Below are positions 1-12,186 of a stretch of 64,000 nucleotides of DNA, in pieces. The notes under the pieces are model-generated. The model was given only the letters and a program-made list of their open reading frames with translations, searched no databases and had not been told where the DNA came from. The position numbers were made by a program, and so were the translations under genes. The DNA is from Haemaphysalis longicornis (lineage: Eukaryota; Arthropoda; Arachnida; Ixodida; Ixodidae): NCBI GenBank assembly GCA_013339765.2, contig JABSTR010001663.1, positions 16,145-80,144 of the forward strand, given 5' to 3'. Position 1 is the first letter of the stretch. Each line of letters opens with the position of its first letter.

Positions 1-2384
1 GAGGTCATCATATTGGCAAAATCCTCGACATAAAGAATTGAAGTGGTTTGGGCATCAGAAATCGGGCGTGGGTCCACGCACAAAGCTAAAACTTGGTGGT
101 CACCTATCGGCCGCTGTGTAGCCAGATTTATACCCTTTGGTAGAACTTGAGGGGATGATCCAAAGTTGAGGATTGGTAAGTAAATGCTGCTGTGCACAAC
201 TGGCATAACGGCATGTGGAAGTTTCACTTCTCGCGACAGCAACACTGTCAGCACGAGCAAAAGCACGTAGTCGCCATCAGAAACCGGAGGGCTCGACAGC
301 AAGTGAATGGAGGTTGCTGCTTGTGGCCGTAAGCGAACATCATGCGTGGAGACAATACGGCATAAAGGTTCTTCGGCGTTGAGCCCATCTGAAGGCATCT
401 GGACGGGTTCTTCAGAGGTCGAATTGGGAGCGGGCAAGTAAACGTGGAGGACACCCATGGAGCAACCGATAAGAGCGAATTCTCCGACAGGAATCATGGC
501 CTAGGATAACGTCATGAGCGCATTGCTCCAATACGGCAAACACAACGACAGTGTCGTGGCCAGCAATGCGAATTCGGACAGCACACATTCCGGCGACGGC
601 TAGCGTTCCTCCATCGGTGACCTGTACAACAATGGGCACCACTGGAGTAAGAACTTTGCGCACGCGGCGGCGGAGGTTTGAGAGAGAGAAAAGGTGTAGG
701 AAAGGCAGGAATGCTAACGAGGCTACGGCCTAGATTGCTATCCTGCACCGCGAAAGGGGAACAATACAGAAAAAGAGGAAAATAGAAAAAGAAGGGGAAG
801 AGGAACACACATAGGTAGAGTGGTGTGCCTAGCAGTAGGACACTATAGCCAAACAAGTTCAGTGAGTTCATAGAGGCTATTCTTTTGCGCTACAGACTTT
901 TGTGCAATTCCGTCGTTTTTAGAAAACACAGCAGCGCTTTTGTCGAGCTCATAACTGAAATATGGGCTCCGGTGTCAATCAGAGCACTTACTGGAACACC
1001 ATCGACAGTAACTTCTAGTTAATTTCGTCTGGTGGGCAAAGTTAGCAGAGGATTTGGTGGCCGGGTCATAGATGCAGCGTCACCTCCGGAAGCTCCATCC
1101 ACTTAGTGTTCCGGGGAGGAGCGGTCATACGGGGTCGGGGACAGGAAGCGGCGGGGCTGCGGCGAACGGGACTGGCGGCGCTGCGGTGACGGCAAGCGAT
1201 TGTATCGGCGTGGTGGGGCGTCATCATCTCTGGAGGGTGGCTCAGGACGGGGAGAGAAGCGAGCAGGACCTTCTTCCGGGTTGTTATAAAGAGTAAATTG
1301 GGGTCGGGTGGCAAAAATCAATGACTGTGGGAGTATCGCGCCACGTGGCCAACACGGTGACAGTGGAATCATATGGGTCGGTCGCCAGGCGTTCTCCAAC
1401 AGGCAGGGTTTCTGATCAGAAAGTTGAAAGTACGAGTATAGGTACTCGCCCATCGCTAGTAGGTGGAAGGAGGCTAGATGGGAAGTTAGGGCGGCTAACG
1501 GCGCAGACAAATTGAACGCCCAGCTTGGAAAGTTCTTCACGCACGACAGCTTGAAATATTGGTACGGGAGGTCTGCTGTCTTCGATAACGTATTGGAGAA
1601 GAACGGCTGGGTCCAGGGCGTCGAGCTCCCTACGTACTATTCTCGTCAAACTTTCAGGTGTAGCCGTGGTCACGCCAGATGCCATCGGAGGTGAACGTGC
1701 CCGTGGCGGAAAGTCTTCGCAAGATGATGTGGTGGCAGTGTTTGGGAGCCGGGTGAACTGCGACGTTATTCGGCGGCTCTTCACCTGATTGAACCGGCGG
1801 CACTCGGTGGTGATAGCCTCGATGGTAGCACAGTCTTTGCAGATAAGGAGGTGAAAAGCAGCATCTGCTACCTTTTGAGTACGTGTCCCACGTTGTCGGG
1901 CTGAGTCATTTGGGCTTCAGGTTTTTTTCAAAGGGACAGGATGTCTTGAATGTAAGCCACGTATGATTCGGTGGAGGTCTGTGCGCGTGTGTCTAGCGTT
2001 TTCTTGGCTGCAAGTTGGCGACCGGCTGGGCTGCCGAACAGCCTTTCCTTGCAGATGTCCCAGCTCTTTACCTCCGCCTCATAAGTTCAGAACCAGGCCG
2101 TGGCCGGTCCGTCCAGGTTGTAATCGACGCTGGCCAGCATGATGGTTGCGTCCCACCGATTATAGGCGCTGACCCTGCTCGAACGAGTAGATTCAGTCCT
2201 CAGCGTCCACGTCGTCGGCTCCAGTGAACGTACCTGGGTCACGGCGTTGTTGAGAAGCGACGATAAGTGTGGTGGTTGAGCCGGAGGCCCCAATGTTGGC
2301 CATGATCGTTGGTGGTTGAGCAAGGTGACGTCCGCTGCGAAGCTCCGTTGTGCGCAAAGCTTCACCCCGCACCTCCCACCAAAA
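1..2384 (-). mobile_element. Ty3/Gypsy internal region, gag to protease, broken
   Basis: Reading leftward, this is the 5' half of a Ty3/Gypsy retrotransposon that continues past the left edge. Gag lies at about 2365-1320. It shows a GPATAWF motif, an interior segment with KSWDICKERLFG, and a later stretch with QTSTESYVAYIQDIL, the usual arthropod Gypsy gag pattern. A protease follows near 1015-410: ALIDTGAHISV with the DTG triplet at 976-968, then a C-terminal half ending VILGHD at 663-500. The coding sequence is cut by several stops and frameshifts, for example a TGA just after TAWF and the split between the two protease halves, so it is not functional as read. No RT is visible before the window edge, and I saw no clear CCHC knuckle. 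It lies downstream of the last recognised MAM exon. Confidence 0.8.
968..976 (-). other. Aspartic protease active-site triplet (DTG) of the Gypsy remnant
   Basis: The minus strand reads Asp-Thr-Gly in the context ALIDTGAHISV, the signature of retroviral-type aspartic proteases. The flanking EVTVDGVPV segment is also typical of this family. The frame is lost about 40 codons downstream. Confidence 0.75.
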
Positions 2385-2580
2385 TGTTACGGGTTAGGGA
2401 CTATATTTCGAGGATTCGTACAGCAGGATACAGGCACCGGGCAAGACGAACAAGGCTGATTGCGAGAGAGCCGTGATTACCATGACCGGGTGGAACGATG
2501 ATAATAGCAGTTAGTCGCGTATATTGTTAACCTTATATGATGTGTCCTGTTTGCCAAACACATGACCACGCCTGGTAACA
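2385..2580 (-). mobile_element. Short LTR (5' LTR of the Gypsy remnant)
   Basis: A 196 bp segment begins TGTTAC and ends GTAACA, the short inverted termini expected of an LTR. It directly abuts the gag region of the minus-strand Gypsy remnant. On the minus strand, just inside the LTR, four bases precede a TGG-starting candidate primer-binding site at about 2381-2364. The partner LTR would lie beyond the left edge. Confidence 0.65.
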
Positions 2581-2977
2581 ATACTTACACCCGCCATGAC
2601 AACTGTGGCCCCCTGCAGGCCAACTCATCGATAAGCAGTCACTTAAGGTAGGTCTGCCTCTATAGAAAGGGAGCAGGTCCCCCCTCGGGCACTCGGACAC
2701 ACGCACGCGCTGTGGTGGATATTTTCTACCAGCCCCTGTAATTAAAGCGCCGTGAGCGACGTATCCATGACAAATGATACCCAAATAAATACCTCGAAAA
2801 CAGTTCCCGCTCGACATTTATGCATGTAATCGTAGAGTTCTTTCTGCTTACTACGGCAATTAACCTTTACCTCGATGTAAAGCTATCACCAGTTGTAAGC
2901 GAAGTGACACCATAGCAGAATAGGGCCCCCAATTAGCATATGAGCCTGCAGGTAAAAAAATCACGACACTGTATTGC
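2581..2977. other. Unassigned spacer
   Basis: This lies between the Gypsy LTR and the left TIR of the mariner-like remnant. I see no coding similarity, tandem repeat or RNA gene in it. Confidence 0.5.
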
Positions 2978-4238
2978 ACAGTGCTCACGGATCGAAACGC
3001 GACACTGCGCGCGCGTGGCTGTTGGCACATGCTGCGCCGCCCGTAGACGCCCGTGGAAGTGAGGTGTGGCATTGTGGTATACTGCGAGGGTGAGAGCGGT
3101 TTGACTGTAGGCTTGCTGCTTCCGGTTGCCAATCAGCGGGAGTGTGGTTCCCCGCAGAGACAGCGGGGCGCTGTAAGCCCGGAGCGCTGGATCGCGTTTG
3201 TGCGCCGACGGTAGTCGCCCGGCGGTGCGCGCAGCCAATTTCGCGACATCGTCTGCTCGCGCGCTCTTGTTACGCGGGCCCTTCCGATGTTGCACAGATA
3301 ATGCGCATGTAAGGCACGGTCACGCTCATCTGAACAAAACTAACGTCTTCTACACGAAGCAACAGAAAACGTTATTCCGGAATGTAAACCAACAAAATAG
3401 AAAGACGCATTAGCAGGCACGCCCGTCTGTAGTACTTCGCCAGCACTCCTCTCGCAGCCACGACGGCAGCCACACTGCTGCATGCGTCACTAACCTCCTG
3501 GAGGATAGGTGTGTAATGGTGCTTTACTGGCCGCCGCAAGGTGCGGACATGAACATCATTGAAAACGTCTGGGGGGAAATAAAGAAAGCCCTTTCTCGCC
3601 GTCCACCGCAACGGTGTTCCGCGGACGGCCTGTGGGCGGCGGTTTACGCGGGATGGCAGAGGCTGGCGGCTTGCTCTACCTTTAACACCAGCCTGTACGA
3701 CAGTCTGCCACGCAGAATGGCTGCCGCCGTGGCCGCGAGAGGACAGCCGACGAAGTACTAATGCCCCGCACTACACGAGAACGTGACTGCAAATGCGTCT
3801 TTCCTTTTTGTTAGTTTACATCCTGGAATAAAGTTTGCTGTTCCTTTGTGCAGAAGACGTCAGTTTTATTCGGATGAGCATGAGCGACCCCTACATGCGA
3901 ATTATCTGAGCCGCATCGGAAGGGCCGGCGTAACACGAGCGCGCGAGCAGACGATGTCGCGAAATTGGCTGCGCGCACCGCCGGACGACCACCGTCGGCG
4001 CACAAACGCGACCCAGCGCTCCGGCCTTACAGCGCCCCGCTGTCTCCCGCTCCGCCGCTCATTGACAACCACACTCCCGCTCATTGACAACCGGAAGCAG
4101 TCAGCCTACGGTCAAGCCGCTCTCACTCTCGCGGTATACCACAATGCAACACCTCGCTTCCTGGGGCGTTGACGGGCGGCGCTGCATGTGCCGGCGGCCA
4201 CGCGCTCTCAGTGTCGCGTTTCAATCCGTGAGCACTGT
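2978..4238 (+). mobile_element. Tc1/mariner-type remnant with long terminal inverted repeats
   Basis: Two arms of roughly 420 bp, 2978-3393 and 3812-4238, are inverted copies of each other. The outer tips read ACAGTGCTCACGGAT and ATCCGTGAGCACTGT. Between them is a short plus-strand coding remnant resembling the C-terminus of a Tc1/mariner DDE transposase. The right arm has small internal changes, such as a short duplication near 4060-4095, so the element is old. TIRs this long leave little room for a full transposase, so this is probably a non-autonomous foldback derivative. Flanking TA duplications could not be fixed with confidence. Confidence 0.7.
3516..3761 (+). pseudogene. Transposase C-terminal fragment (Tc1/mariner superfamily)
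   Basis: The fragment reads YWPPQGADMNIIENVWGEIK. This matches the conserved block around the third catalytic acidic residue in Tc1/mariner transposases, where the family norm is D/S-WPP-x-SPDLNPIEN-x-W. About 80 residues remain, ending at a natural stop. The first two catalytic acidic positions are absent, because the upstream sequence is TIR. It is inactive as it stands. Confidence 0.7.
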
Positions 4239-4716
4239 ACTTGTGTAACTAAATACGTTTTGGGAGTGCTTTCGCAAGAAACGGCAGGTATCTTACCCAC
4301 TTTGAAATTAGCCTACCCATTAGCCTACACTCACACCACGAACACTTAAGGCAACCGCTGCTTGTGTTTTTTCTTTTGAGTGTGAAAAGTGCGATATGAC
4401 ATGCATAAACACTTACCTCCTCATGAGCTTGTCGCTACCACCAGCGTGGATGGTCACAACACCGAGCTAGCTAAGTATCCGACCTTTGCGACGTGGAAGC
4501 TGAATGTTCGAAGCTGAGGCGCGGATTGACGTGACGCTCGGGAGCCCTCTAGGAACTTCAGCTCGATTAAAGCTGTCATTTCAATCCACGACATGGACAG
4601 GCCGTCATTCCGTCCAGTCAAAACGGTGCCGGAGAAGGAACCCGCTGGAGAAGCACGGACGGACGAGCAATAAATTCGCAAACACTGTTGTAAGCATGGA
4701 TGGCCAAAGCCCTTCG
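4239..4716. other. Unassigned spacer
   Basis: I see no recognisable gene or repeat structure. Confidence 0.5.
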
Positions 4717-5168
4717 CTTTTTAAATGCAGAGCATTTCTTTAACTCACGATGTCACCCGGCGTTGGCGGGCCTCGGCGTCCGCAACAGCCGTTGCAGGTG
4801 CGCCCTCTCCCCCACTCTTCCTCTCCCGCATCACGCTACCCTCCTCGCTCTCAAAACAGGTCCGCACCCCTCCCCCTACAGTATATAAAAAAATAATACC
4901 TACCTGCGCCTGGTTTCGATCCCACGACCCTGCGGGCGGAACGCAAGGTACATGGTGCTCTACCCACTGCGCCACAAAGCCGACACAGAATGAAAGGCTA
5001 CGAACGCGCCTTATATCCTTGACTCATTCAAACTACGTCAAGAAGCTGCTGATACAACGCATTCACTACCACCAACCCCCAAACACTAAACGTTAACGCA
5101 ATACACCCACCCCCTATGCGACGCATTTACTCGAGTCCCCCTCGCGGGGAGATGGGCCCTTTCTTTTT
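4717..5168 (+). repeat. Family A repeat, copy 1 (palindromic-end repeat)
   Basis: It begins with the imperfect palindrome AAATGCAGAGCATTTC and ends with ATGCGACGCATT followed by a CTCGCGGGGAGATGGGC tail. The same start and end are seen at 6486, 18238, 38160, 53826 and 55434. This copy is divergent: the central GC-rich promoter-like part is replaced by a tRNA-like segment (4904-4975). A TATATAAA lies at 4881-4888. Confidence 0.6.
4904..4975 (-). repeat. tRNA-like sequence (SINE head)
   Basis: The minus strand has an A-box-like TGGCGCAGTGGGTAGAGCA and a B-box-like GGGATCGAAACC. The spacing fits a tRNA. No clean cloverleaf with a canonical anticodon arm was obtained by eye, and the segment sits inside a repeat, so a SINE head is more likely than a working tRNA gene. 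Confidence 0.5.
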
Positions 5169-6485
5169 ACACTAAGTTGGAGACGTTTCGAGGCGACAGA
5201 GACCGCGCTCCCAGCATATGTGCGTTCGTTTAGGCCGATTTGGCAACGGTTGTGGTCGGAGTTTAGTCGGATGCCCTCTGTGCCCTCCTGGCCTATCTCT
5301 CGGCGGAAGGGTTGCAAGCTGGGCTAGTTGGAAAGACATATTCCTGGATTCGTCTGCGCAAAATTAAACAAAGATAAATTAGGTGGAACACAAGTTGTAT
5401 CAACGTGCTTTTGAGAGAGCATGAATTGTCATAAAAAGGCCCCCATCATCCCATCTTTCTTCACATTGTACTAAGCGCCGCGGATGTAAGCCTAATTCTT
5501 CTGCCACTTCCATTTTATTTAGGCACCGTGAACCAACGCCCCGCTAAATATATGGAACCGTTCCACATAGCAGAAAGTGGAGACAAGTGTGTCATCCAAG
5601 CAAGCGTGTGTCTTCATCCTAGAGTGGTTGCATATCTGCGAGGGCCTTGACTGTCGCCGGTGTCTCTCTAGTTGTCTTATCACCGTGGCTTTTGTAAACT
5701 TGTAAAGTAGGCTACCGAGCCACTTCTAATCAATCCTTGCGTTTCTTGTGCACGAGAATTCTTTATTTCTAACAGAGCACAAGGAACATATACCAACGTG
5801 CTTCCGACTTCCTCAGCATCTCTGCATTATTCCCTTTATTTGGCATTGGGGATGCGCATTGGCCACCCTACCTGATGCTGCCAGCGTTTATAGCTTTGAA
5901 ACGCGGAGCGCTCTAAGTTGAGAAAGAATCCCCGTGCTACAGTTCTAGTTCACTGAAACTGTTTTTTTTGCAGCGAGGATAAAACTGCACTGCGTGCAAA
6001 AGAACGGGATGATGACGGTAATTACGGTGACATAAGTCAAATCTGTGGTACTAAAACAGGAACTTAGCGATAACAATCGGGATTTACAATTTGAAGGGAG
6101 TGTGGATTTTGTTGGGAAGAATACACCTATTCACATCTCTTCATTCGTTTTAGACAACAAACTATTCTCGCAAGGTGCTAGGTGGAACATCTGACGCCTT
6201 GTCCCGAACTTTTTGAAGGACACAAACCTCGGTGACTTTCGGTGATCGCCTGCTACTAGTTCTAAATTGTGCCACTCGGGCGGAGCTATTTCCGGCACGC
6301 ATCGCTAAGCTACGGTCCGCCGGCTTGCAAACAACTCACCTACACTCTTGAGCGGCCAATACCGTGCGTTCTTAGTACCTAATTTCTAGTACTGTATTTA
6401 CCCAAGTCCAACGCACACCTCTTTTTGGGAAAAATAGGCCTGAAAACCGCATGAGCGTTGTCTTCGGGTACGAGCCCGAAGTCTT
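5169..6485. other. Unassigned stretch
   Basis: No coding similarity, RNA gene or obvious tandem or inverted structure was recognised. It is downstream of the last visible MAM exon, so it may be intron sequence of that gene. Confidence 0.4.
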
Positions 6486-7345
6486 CTTTTTAAATGCGGA
6501 GCATTTCTTAGGCTCGCCAACTCCTCCGTCCATAGGCGTCCGCAGCTCATGACGCCACGTCGAGGCGCAGGTGCGCGCCTCTCCCCCGTACCCTCCTCGC
6601 TCTCAACAACAGCTGCGGCGGTGCGGCAGGAGCGCGTCTGCGCGCGCATGCGCCGTAGCTGCCCCGTGCGCCTCGTCGCTCTCAACAACAGCTGCGGCGG
6701 TGCGGGGGGGGACGCGTCTGCGCGCGCATGCGCAGTAGTTACCCCGTGCGCTCCGTCGCGCTCAGCAGCAACAGCGGCACGTGTAGACGTGATAGCGGCG
6801 TGCTAGCGGCGTGACAGCTGCGTGACAACAGCGTGGTGGGGGGCGTGGAAAGGTCGCGCGCTTGTGTACGGAAGTGCGCACATGCGCGTCTCTCCCCAAT
6901 ACATCTCTCCCTCGACAGCGCGCGCAGTGTATATAAGCGGCGGAGCGCGCGTTCGAACTTCAGTCAAGTGCGTCTTTGCTTGCCTTTCGTTTGGCTCCAG
7001 ATGAAGTATAAGCGATGGAAGCAACAGTACCGTCAACAAGTAGTGCTACACAATGCAACAGCAGCGTCACTCTACTCGTTGAAGGCAACGTTACCCCACC
7101 ATCACCAGAAGAAGACAAGGCTGACAATACCTTCACCTGTCCTTCCTGTGTCCGAAAATCATGAAACATTAAATAAGAATAATAAAGACGAAAGAAATAA
7201 GTAAGCATTCCAAACCCTCCCCACATCCAAACGGTAACCACAAACTACCAAATTCCGCAAATTTCACGCAATACAACCACCCCTATGCGACGCATTTACT
7301 CAAGTTCCCCCCGTGGGAAGATGCGGGCGGGCGGCTTCATTTTTC
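6486..7345 (+). repeat. Family A repeat, copy 2, with embedded core promoter
   Basis: It starts AAATGCGGAGCATTTC and ends ATGCGACGCATT plus the CCGTGGGAAGATG tail shared with the other copies. Internally there is a tandem duplication of a roughly 95 bp GC-rich unit (about 6605-6745) with AACAGCTGCGGCGGTGCG and CGCGCGCATGCGC motifs. A TATATAAG box (6930-6937) is placed 32 bp before the A of a TCAGTC initiator (6960-6965). Beyond the initiator lies a short AT-richer 3' part. Confidence 0.7.
6930..6965 (+). promoter_or_regulatory. TATA box plus initiator in Family A copy 2
   Basis: TATATAAG is at 6930-6937 and TTCAGTC at 6959-6965. The first T is 32 bp upstream of the initiator A, the canonical spacing for arthropod RNA polymerase II core promoters. 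The same arrangement recurs in four other copies in this window. Confidence 0.5.
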
Positions 7346-7541
7346 TTTCAGTCACGTAAATCGGTTGTGCGCTGGAATCCGGGGCGCGTTGGAATTTGGT
7401 AAATACGGCCCTCAAAGGCTTATTACGCTTTACAATTGCTCGCAGAGAAGCTGCTTTCCTTTTATGCAGTCGCGCTTTTGTTTGTCTTCATAAAGCCAGG
7501 ACGGTCTCTGCAACGAAGCAACAAGAATAGCGGCCACTCAC

Positions 7542-7718
7542 TCGGCGCCCGGTACGTATGGTCCTGCAGGTTTGCCGGCCGGCTCACCACCGACGCCAGG
7601 CGCCAGGTGAGCGAGTCTCGGGGAGCTGAGCCCACTCGACCCACAAGGTTGGTTGTGGGACCGTCGCCACCCGTGTGGTTCGTCCAGCCGCACATGTCGC
7701 GCTCGAAAGAGCACTCGC
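7542..7718 (-). CDS. MAM-domain gene, exon f (start of MAM domain 3)
   Basis: This 177 bp exon encodes the N-terminal part of a MAM domain, an extracellular adhesion and protein-interaction module. The start ECSFERDMCGWTN matches the C-x-FE-x-CGW signature, followed further on by SLTWRLAS and DHTY. The acceptor is strong (TTTTTTCTGCAG just before 7718) and the donor is GTGAGT at 7541-7536. It enters and leaves in phase 1. Joined to exon 14834-14750, the split codon becomes Arg and the reading runs from one MAM domain into the next with no linker. The continuation, expected to start in phase 1 with a Tyr-rich strand, was not found between 1 and 7541, so it probably lies beyond the left edge. 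Confidence 0.85.
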
Positions 7719-9599
7719 CTGCAGAAAAAACAAGGCCCTTCCTGTGGTCCCAAAGACCGCGGGTGCCAGAAAGTGTCCTAACTTCAGCATGGCCTGAATA
7801 ATTAATCAAGTAAAATCGAGACCTCTGCAAATAAAGTGGTCAGGTTTGCTTGTGTGCTGATCCTAGTCTACCTGCTCTTTTTACCACTTCGGCGTTCTGA
7901 ATATAAGCCCTTCCAAGCCAACCTTGGTCACCCCGTTGGCGGCATGGTAACCCAGCAAAACAGAATTCGTCCTTATGAATTCTAACGGCAACGTCAGCTC
8001 CTGCGACTGCTAATTTTTTTCAGGCACTTTTGTATGGCATACTTGACTTTCTAACTGCCAATATTGATAAATGTATTGTAGGAGACGTTTATATGGGCAA
8101 TCATTTCTAATCTACTAACTCTGGCGGAAATGTTCATAGTTACTGGTCTACACTTGTTGAGCAAAAGCAAACATGCATATTCAAGGCAAGACACCAATGC
8201 ATAAGTGATAACTGCTTTGTTCTTTCAATTAAGAATACATTGCTACTTAGTTGTTGACAGAGGAAATGAAAAATTACGCCTTGAAAATATCTTCTAACCT
8301 CAAAATACAGAAAGTGCTTGCGGCGCCCCCGTGTTGCAGTGTTCAAAGTCCAAAGTAACAAAAGCTTCCAATAGATGGCGCTAGCAGCGGAACACGACAA
8401 AACTGAAGTGGCGCGAATGGGACTCCATCTGCTGGCTTTGAGAAGTTTTATGAAGTTTTTAGCCTAGCGATTAAGGAACGCCTCGTACATCGCTGTTAAC
8501 ATCAGTGCTCTCGCCGTTGTCAGTGAACCTGGGCTAATTCATGCTTAAATGTATACTACTCGGACTCTACAAGCTCATTTATAGAAGGAAGTTCATGTAT
8601 TTCTTAGAAACACAAACGAAAGAAGCGAACACGAAAAAAACACCGGTGGAACTTGCAAGGTTGGACGAACAGCAAAGCTCACCTCACATGGACTTCCGAT
8701 CTTGCCCCTGAAAGTTCTCCATCACTGGCTGGCGCGGATCTTTCTCTCCGTAGCCTTTCCCATCTCTCCCAAAGTGGACCGCGTTAGGACGCGCTAGAAC
8801 GAGCGGCAACCGGCTTCGCGAACTCGGCGTCTGTGCTCCACACTTCAGGCGCGAACGCGCACACTAACTGGCGAGTAGAAGAGCACGCTAAAGATCACGC
8901 CCAGAACGATAAGCGAAGTGTTCTCGAAGGTCGAGCTGGCCGACCCCGGGCGCTCCTCTCGAAGCGCATACTGACGGGCGCGCGGTATTTTTTCTTGGTG
9001 TTCTTTTCTGGTAACGCTATATGACGGAAATAAACGCCGAAACAGCTCTGCGTTAAAACAAAACGCCACTTCCAACTTAAAGGGGAACTGACACGAAATG
9101 CTCGGTGGTAATTGTTTTACGCGGCTCGCTTTCTTTACTCGAAAGAATACCCTGGCTGAAATTTGGGCGGCCCGCAACGCGTGGAGCATGTTTTTTTTTA
9201 CACCACTTATGGTGCCGGCGGAACGGTACGCGGGGTGTCGCGCAGCAAATGGACATCAACGCGACATCAATCCGCAGTTAGGGAACGGAGGTGACGTAGT
9301 CGAATGTCTCCTACTTTTGGCAGGAACTCGGGAAGTCACTTCATATGCGCGGCACGGCAAGCGGGGACTACGGGGTGCGCGTTCACGAACTGATGCACGT
9401 AGCCAGAGCTGCAGGCATAAGCGCTTCCCATGCAGAAAGACACTTTTGTCCAAAACAAAGTTTCTCATATGGGAAAGAAGCCAATATTATAGCTTGGAAT
9501 TTGTGTATTGGCTCAATGAGAAAGAAGGGCGTCACAAGTGGCGTCTAGGGGTGTGAAAGAGTCAGGGGTTGGGGGGGGAGAGGGGGGGGGGGGGGGGGG
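7719..9599. other. Intron stretch, mostly unassigned
   Basis: This is part of the 7.0 kb intron between exons at 14750 and 7718. I recognise no gene. At 9078 a TTAAAGGGGAACTGACACGA motif resembles the termini of other repeats in this window (30619, 45541), so a repeat may begin there. A G-rich run occupies about 9571-9600. Confidence 0.4.
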
Positions 9600-10600
9600 G
9601 CAACTGCAGCGCCCGTCTCGCCGGTTCATCGGGCGGATAATTCCCAGGGGTGAAGGCATCGGGCGGCAGTATGCAGGAATTCGTTACCCGGCAGTACGGT
9701 GTGGCCCAGATGAGTGTTATGGTGAGATATTCAGGCAGCCGTTGTAGGAGGGGAATGGTCTGACGTGGGGCGAGGCCTGCCTGGTTCCGACGGCAAGCCT
9801 TCTGCCAGTTGGAGATAGTGGTTGCGGATGGAGGGCTTGAGTAGTGTGATTGCTAGGGCTTCGGCACTGTTTGCATTGTATGAGTTGCAATCTGCCCTGC
9901 GGACTTGAGAGCGACAATTGTGGTGTGTGACTATGCGAGGTCATGGGCGACGTCCATAAGCGAACCTGTGGGTGTGTCTCATATTTCTTTTTGAGGTAGC
10001 GGATTCATGCCTTCCCTCGTACTCGGGTGTAGGTGGGGTGCATACGGTGTGGAACGGGGGCTACGCGGTCTTGGCCTGATGGTGGCCGCGAAGGGTTGGG
10101 GCTTGTCCACAACGTTTGTTCGTGGCCATACCAGTGCTTGTAGCCCTCCTTGACCGGCCCGTGTGAGCGCTAGCTTTCGTAGTTGACAGCTGCGTTGGGC
10201 CTCGATATGCTCGGCAAGGGTATTGTGTAGGCCCAGCTTTAGCAGTTTATCACGCGATGCGTAGGTGGCAGAATGGGTGCAGTTTTGTAGGCCTAGCGGA
10301 TTAAATGATCGGTACTGGCGACTTCTTGTAACGAAGGTTAGGGCGCGGTGTAGCATATGTTATTCTGCTAAGTAAAAGAGCCGTACTAGTCGGCATGTTG
10401 CCAGTTTCCTGAGGAATGATTCCGAATGCGTATCATCTTGCGTATGGCGCTAGTCAGCTGTGAGATAGATCTTTGGAGTTCCGGTAGGAGTGCTGCTCCG
10501 GTGCCGTAAAAATGGAGGGCACTCCAGGGATCCAGGACAACAGACAGAGCAGCTGAGCCCACTACTGTGCGCTGGTGTAACTCACACAAAAATAGCTTAG
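9600..10600 (-). pseudogene. I-like LINE 3' fragment (post-RT and RNase H)
   Basis: Reading leftward, the translation includes YASRDKLLKLGLHNTLAEHI and SCQLRKLALTRAGQGGL. Further on is an RNase-H-like segment starting FVDVAHD or similar, in shifted frames. This resembles the region after the RT domain in the I-like LINEs abundant in ticks. It has many stops and frameshifts, and both EN and the RT catalytic core are missing. It lies in the last visible intron, on the same strand as the host gene. Confidence 0.6.
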
Positions 10601-11069
10601 TCTTGTCGTGCAGTGCTGCACTTGAAGAAAATCACAGGTCGCAATACACACCAAAGCCGACTTAGCTACTAATGCCAATGAGTCTCAATAAAAGCCTATA
10701 TAAACGCCATTGGTAATAAATAAAGGACCTGTATTTTCCGAAGTAGCATCAGGCACGTACGCACACACGCACTCACACAGAGAAGTTTGATTGTGAGAGA
10801 ATACTGGGTCCTGTTAATGCTTACCTGGAATAGCCTTGGCCTTTTCCGGAAACGCTGCGAAGAGTAGGGAAAAGATACAAGGTCAAACTGACACATACGT
10901 TGCACACTCCCATATCCGTCATTTAGAGATTTGGAAACTATCCGGTTGCATGACCTTCTGAAAACAGCTAAATCAACAGCGTGGCCGCCGATTTGCCTAT
11001 GGGAACGCGCTTACTCTGTTCACCTGGGTACTAGATTAGGTGGCTACTACCTGCCTGACTAATCTACCT
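10601..11069. other. Unassigned intron stretch
   Basis: Nothing recognisable. A short alternating CA/CG tract lies at about 10755-10780. Confidence 0.4.
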
Positions 11070-12077
11070 GGCGTACTAGATTAGGTGGCGGTGTGCTTAT
11101 CGCAGTGGACGATAGGATGAATTCCTTTCACGTTCCGTTTTCCTCTGCCTTAGAAGCTGTATGCGCAGGCTTTAGACTAAACCACCGAGATGTCATTTTT
11201 TGCGCCTGTTGTAGGCCCCCGAGTGCCTCTTCAACGTTTTGCTCACAGCTTCACGACTTACTTAATTCCATTGTAACAAGGTTTCCGCACTAACCTATTT
11301 TCTTATTAGGAGATTTCAATTACCCTCACATAAACTGGTCTGGTACTGTGCCAACTGTATCTGACTCTTCCCTGGATAGCAAGGCATTCCTAGACGTGTG
11401 TTTCAATTTCTATCTTACTCAGCTCGTTACTCAGCCTACTCGCATTACTTTACATAGCGCTAACATCCTCGACTTAGTTTTAACGACCACCCCGACCTTG
11501 TTAATTCTTTGAGTTCTTTGCCAGGTCTTAGTGATCATTGTTTTATTCATTTCAAGCTTAAAGAAAACATTACTCGTTCCAACAGTAAACAAAAACGCAT
11601 TCGAGACTACAGGAAAGCCGATAATCAAAACAATAAACACACAACTTGAAGCCTTTCTAGATGAATATATGCCGGACTTCTACGCTCGAAGCGAAGAGAA
11701 CTGGTCACTTTTTAAAAAGAAAGTTAATGAGCTGGTACAAAAATACATATCTCTCCGAATCGTTTTCTGTAACCATCGGTGACCATGGTTTAATGTATCT
11801 CTAAAACGTATCTTGAACAAAAAAAAAAGCGGCTGTTCCGGCAAGCTAAGAAACGCAACACGAGTGATAGCTGGCGTGTATATCATGAGATTGCCGCACT
11901 GTTTAAAAATTTCATTAAACAAGCTAAGCGCATTTACTTTTACACAACTCTGCCATCTCTTTTGTCTGATAATATTAAAAAATTTTTGAAAATCATCAAG
12001 GGATCTTAATATAACACTGTATCTTTACTGATGTAGACGGTGCTGTTTTTGCACCTGAAAAATGCTGTTCTTTATTT

Positions 12078-12186
12078 GATTTGATTGTGGGGTTTAACGC
12101 GCCGACGCAACGCAGGCGATGAGGCGCGCCGTAGTGGAGGGCTCCGGATTAATTTTCACCACCTGGGGATCTTTAACGTGCGCCGG
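12078..12186 (-). mobile_element. 5'-truncated tRNA-type SINE inserted in the CR1-like LINE
   Basis: It shares the body of the SINEs at 20105, 51731 and 59304 (GGGTTTAACGCGCCGACGCA and CACCTGGGGATCTTTAACGT when read on plus). Only the 3' half is present, with no tRNA head. Direct repeats CTGTTCTTTATTT at 12065-12077 and 12187-12199 flank it exactly. This indicates target-primed insertion after the LINE was in place. Confidence 0.85.

Noticed and set aside
1..7541. The next exon of MAM domain 3
   Set aside because: No phase 1 exon with the expected Y-x-M and LvSP blocks was found. The exon is presumably left of the window.
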